DNA of 6,281 nt from the NCBI GenBank assembly GCA_964587885.1, contig CAZPME010000042.1:1-6281 (forward strand), given 5' to 3'. The number at the start of each line of letters is the position of its first letter. Position 1 is the first letter of the stretch. Below, piece by piece: positions 3,669 through 6,281 of the stretch. This DNA is from UBA60 sp964587885 (GTDB taxonomy: Archaea > Thermoplasmatota > Poseidoniia > Poseidoniales > Poseidoniaceae). A model generated the notes under the pieces. It worked only from the letters and a program-made list of their open reading frames with translations, was not told where the DNA came from and made no database searches. Both the position numbers and the translations under genes were made by a program.

Positions 3669-6281
3669 CTAGAAAACAAATCCACAGGTGATACAAGTTC
3701 CTGCTGTACCGGAGTTTGTAGTTCCACAGGCTAGGCATTCCTTGTCGCCATCGCCGGTTACAGGAGCAGCTTCTTCAACGGCCATTGCACCATCATCCGT
3801 TGCAGCATCACTTTCGGCACCGCCGGCTTCAGGAGCAGCCTCTTCAACGGCCATTGCACCATCATCCGTTGCGGCATCACTTTCGACACCAGCAGTTTCA
3901 GGAGCAGCCTCTTCAACAGACATTTCCGTATCGTCTGCCGCACCTTCTACATCGGCGGGTGTATCAGCTACATCCATTACCTCATCAGATTCTTGTTCTA
4001 CCTCGCCATCAGATCCGCTTTCAGCATCATCCTTTGGAGCACAAAGGCGTTCAACAATCAGTTTCTTGGTACCTGAAGTATCTAATCCTGCGGCCTCCGC
4101 TAGAGCAACTAATTCAGCCTTCTTTAATTTCATCAAAGCAGCAGCATCAGCCACTGGTTCATCTGCGGCTTCTTCCTGAGAAGTAGTAGAGGCCAATCCG
4201 GGGTCGTCATCAACTTCGTCACCAAATGTGGCGCCATGGAATTTCTGCATCTCGCCAGCATCGAATTCACCTTCACCCTTGATTTCATATGATACTTCAA
4301 GGCGCTCATTCTTACCGATAACAGGGACATTCCATTGTACGTTAGTGCCCATTTCTGTTGCCTCACTCGACATATCAACGTCATCTCGTTTATCTCTGCC
4401 TGCACCGCGAACAATACAATCAAGGATTTCAAAGTTCGATGGAACAATATCATGCAAGATTAGATCTTTCAGTGCTGTATCAGAACGATTCTCAAACATA
4501 ATGAGGATTTCATATCGTCCAGTTCCACCAGCCGGTATTACGGTCTTTCCAGCACTAAATTTGCGGCGCTTATGACTAACTCTAATCGCTGGATCATTCG
4601 CTGCGGAACGAGAACATACTGGTCCAAATCGTTCTGCACTGAATTCAATTTTTGCCGGTGCAGCGACATCGGTATTATCTGGACTTGGGTCGGGAGCAGT
4701 CAATGAGTAAGTAATATCAATTGCTTTTCCAGGTTTTAGGCCTAGTGGACCCTTGGTTCCGATTGTTAGAGTAAGTGTGTGGCCTGCTCCATCAGGGCTA
4801 CGTCGGAAGTCCTCCAAAGAAACTCCTTCTTTGAGTTCGGCACGGTATTGGTCGGTTGAAAGTAACTTACCATTCATGTTAATTCGTAATGCATCAAGGT
4901 CAGGTGCATTGAAAAGACCTGGGACGTCATCGGTAATACGCATCAAATTGATGTCCGAAGAACCATCGTTAGAGATGGTCAACTTTGCGTTTACAACTTG
5001 TTCACGGTAACTGCGTAGGATTTCTGCATCGTAAGTTTTGTCGACGCCAGCTTCCAGAACCTCGAAAACTTGCTCTTCTAACTTCAAACTACCTTCGGTT
5101 GAATGACTGACTCGTGGCAGAACTGAATATCCGAGTTCGTTGGTGAAATCTGGGCGCTCTGTTGCCTCGACAACCTTGACATCGGATTCCCACTTACCAT
5201 CTGGCAAGACATCATCTTCTACATCACTAATATCGAATAGCATTTGGTCTGAACCAGACATTCTTACTTGCAATTTCACTAAGTCTACTGCAAAGGAACT
5301 TCGATTTTCAAACACCGCTTGGCATTGCCAATTATCTGGGCGCTCATCTTCATCTACTACCATGTAGGAGAAGCCGCGGCAAAATGCATCAAGTTCTCTA
5401 AAGTTCAATGTTGAAAGTGTTGCATTTGAGCCGTATGTGGCGCTGGTCTTTCCGGCCTTAATTGGCTTAACTCCATCGACTAATATGTTTGCATCTATAG
5501 AAAGAGTTCGACTCTCACCCGAGTTCATTTGTCCTACATTCCATGTGAGCATTCCACCCTCAATTTCAGCACCTGCTGCATTCATTTCCAATTCGCTAGG
5601 AACCTCACGAATTACTACTACGTCATCAAGAGCAACTGCAGAAACATTTTCCACTTCAAGTTCAATAGCAATTTGACTTGCTTCATCAGCAAGAGCGACT
5701 GAAAGACTGCGCTCTTGGTCACGATCAGGATTAGTATCAATACGCTCCCGTACAATAAGCATTCGTGCATTCTTCACCTTGTAGGTTTGTGAATGAGTCT
5801 TGCCCGCTTCCAATTCCGAAATCGCCAAGTGGTCTCCACCGATATTGGTGTTGTCGACATCACCTAGGTAGACATCAATGTCCCAAAGTCTATCAGAAGA
5901 ACTTGGATTATCTACTGTTAAAGTTCCACTAACTTTTTGCTTTACAACTTCTCCATCAGAGTTTAAGGTGGCAGTTTCTGCTTCATGAATACTGCCAATA
6001 ATCTTGTCACCAGGAATCGAATCTACATCATCACTCGTGCGAATAGTCGCTCCCGCACTAGTGCCGGGAACTTCAACTGGTGCTGCAAGAGCACTGGCTG
6101 CAGCCAATGCATCACTGGCTGGTGTATCCAAGGCTGAAATATCTGGGGCAGATTCCTCGACGGTCTCTGGCTCCGGTGGTTTCGGAGGTGCGAGCAGGGC
6201 ATCCATTCCAGCTGCCGACATATCGGGTGGTGCCGGTGGCATTTCACCCATGTCTGGTGGTGCAGGAGGCATTTCGGGTGG
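3669..6281 (-). CDS. Large multidomain protein: Pro/Met repeats, DUF11-like segments, SAP motif, acidic repeats, zinc ribbon (N-terminus outside window)
   Basis: The frame is open through the right edge (870 codons visible, stop TAG at 3669-3671); the first ATG is at 6272, but the same PPE/MPPAPPDM pattern continues upstream, so the true start is probably outside. Numbering from that ATG: Pro/Met repeats (1-21), an Ala/Pro/Glu linker (22-85), then about five beta-rich segments with DUF11-like N-x-S turns (DNPSS 121, ENVSA 208, ENRSS 322, SNDGSSD 434, ENRSD 594), two followed by D-[DI]-V-P. Residues 713-743 match a SAP motif (LMKLKKAELVALAEAAGL, then GTKKLIVERL), which usually binds nucleic acid. 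Acidic 23-residue repeats (777-845) lead to a zinc ribbon with C846, C849, C860 and C863. No membrane helix appears in the visible part. SAP plus zinc ribbon suggests a cytoplasmic scaffold, but the missing N-terminus could hold a signal peptide. Function unknown. Confidence 0.88.
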   Translation of the reverse strand, partial: PPEMPPAPPDMGEMPPAPPDMSAAGMDALLAPPKPPEPETVEESAPDISALDTPASDALAAASALAAPVEVPGTSAGATIRTSDDVDSIPGDKIIGSIHEAETATLNSDGEVVKQKVSGTLTVDNPSSSDRLWDIDVYLGDVDNTNIGGDHLAISELEAGKTHSQTYKVKNARMLIVRERIDTNPDRDQERSLSVALADEASQIAIELEVENVSAVALDDVVVIREVPSELEMNAAGAEIEGGMLTWNVGQMNSGESRTLSIDANILVDGVKPIKAGKTSATYGSNATLSTLNFRELDAFCRGFSYMVVDEDERPDNWQCQAVFENRSSFAVDLVKLQVRMSGSDQMLFDISDVEDDVLPDGKWESDVKVVEATERPDFTNELGYSVLPRVSHSTEGSLKLEEQVFEVLEAGVDKTYDAEILRSYREQVVNAKLTISNDGSSDINLMRITDDVPGLFNAPDLDALRINMNGKLLSTDQYRAELKEGVSLEDFRRSPDGAGHTLTLTIGTKGPLGLKPGKAIDITYSLTAPDPSPDNTDVAAPAKIEFSAERFGPVCSRSAANDPAIRVSHKRRKFSAGKTVIPAGGTGRYEILIMFENRSDTALKDLILHDIVPSNFEILDCIVRGAGRDKRDDVDMSSEATEMGTNVQWNVPVIGKNERLEVSYEIKGEGEFDAGEMQKFHGATFGDEVDDDPGLASTTSQEEAADEPVADAAALMKLKKAELVALAEAAGLDTSGTKKLIVERLCAPKDDAESGSDGEVEQESDEVMDVADTPADVEGAADDTEMSVEEAAPETAGVESDAATDDGAMAVEEAAPEAGGAESDAATDDGAMAVEEAAPVTGDGDKECLACGTTNSGTAGTCITCGFVF
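3684..3737 (-). other. C-terminal zinc ribbon of the large protein
   Basis: CLAC and CITC at residues 846-849 and 860-863 form two CxxC knuckles separated by ten residues, followed by GFVF at the very end. This is the standard short zinc-ribbon layout common in archaeal proteins and probably serves protein or nucleic-acid contacts rather than catalysis. Confidence 0.75.
3738..3944 (-). repeat. Three tandem 69-bp units encoding 23-residue acidic repeats
   Basis: Units cover residues 777-799, 800-822 and 823-845, at 3876-3944, 3807-3875 and 3738-3806. The last two share AATDDGAMAVEEAAP exactly and are nearly identical in DNA over about 50 bases; the first is diverged (DDTEMSVEEAAPE). The phase is exact at 69 bp, as expected for in-frame duplication by slippage or unequal recombination. 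The product is an acidic Ala/Glu linker between the SAP motif and the zinc ribbon. Confidence 0.85.
4044..4136 (-). other. SAP motif in the large protein
   Basis: Residues 713-743 have the helix-turn-helix pattern of SAP domains: LKKAELVALAEAAGL, then a Gly turn (DTSGTKK) and LIVERL. SAP motifs bind DNA or RNA in eukaryotes, bacteria and archaea. It is flanked on both sides by acidic low-complexity sequence. Confidence 0.75.
4203..6014 (-). other. Tandem DUF11-like beta-sandwich segments
   Basis: Residues about 87-690 of the large protein contain repeated patterns of a beta strand, an N-x-S/G turn, a hydrophobic strand, then glycine-rich strands ending in an aromatic or TY element (SATYG, ITYSLT, VSYEIKG). 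Two copies have D-[DI]-V-P after the turn (ITDDVPGLF, LHDIVPSNF), as in DUF11 domains. Domain borders are approximate and the assignment is by eye. Confidence 0.55.
6223..6281 (-). repeat. Pro/Met repeat at the window edge
   Basis: Two near-identical 23-bp blocks (6223-6245 and 6253-6275) lie 30 bp apart and encode EMPPAPPD-type repeats, with a third, partial unit (PPE) running off the right edge. The array likely continues upstream. It predicts a flexible, extended N-terminal segment and may be polymorphic in copy number. Confidence 0.7.

Noticed and set aside
3688..4179. Ser/Ala-rich plus-strand ORF of 163 codons
   Set aside because: It is antisense to the acidic repeats and SAP region of the large protein; its low-complexity composition is the mirror of the GAA/GCT-rich repeat and has no independent protein character.

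Overview
The window looks like a piece of an archaeal chromosome of moderate GC content. The clearest evidence is a tight minus-strand cluster of three archaeal-type genes: a DUF106 (YidC/Oxa1/EMC3-superfamily) membrane protein, an archaeal (type 2) cytidylate kinase and the H/ACA pseudouridine synthase Cbf5. This is a shortened form of the secY-adk-DUF106-rpl34e-cmk-rpl14e-cbf5 neighbourhood known from many Euryarchaeota. Proline/methionine-rich and acidic low-complexity linkers, plus zinc ribbons attached to other domains, would fit marine Group II/III (Poseidoniales/Thalassoarchaea-like) genomes. That taxonomic guess is inference only.

Layout from left to right. (1) Positions 2-265, plus strand: a small two-helix membrane protein whose reading frame is open to the window edge. 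(2) Positions 266-568: a convergent intergenic stretch with no recognisable RNA gene; it holds only a doubtful, possibly decayed plus-strand ORF whose TGA directly abuts the cbf5 stop. (3) Positions 569-2990, minus strand: DUF106, then cmk (3-bp gap), then cbf5 (8-bp overlap), surely one transcription unit. (4) Positions 2991-3121: a divergent regulatory region with an AT-rich TATA-like element and a 20-bp dyad. (5) Positions 3122-3586, plus strand: an unrecognised 154-residue protein. (6) Positions 3669-6281, minus strand: a large protein cut by the right edge, made of Pro/Met repeats, about five DUF11-like beta-sandwich segments, a SAP motif, 23-residue acidic tandem repeats and a C-terminal zinc ribbon.

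The three-gene unit links membrane protein insertion (DUF106), CMP/dCMP phosphorylation (Cmk) and RNA-guided pseudouridylation (Cbf5), a housekeeping set next to the ribosomal superoperon in other archaea. The most unusual items are the large DUF11/SAP/zinc-ribbon protein, which combines modules usually found on opposite sides of the membrane, and the zinc ribbon fused to DUF106 through a very basic linker. I see no CRISPR array, insertion sequence, tRNA or rRNA, and no convincing sign of a defence system.
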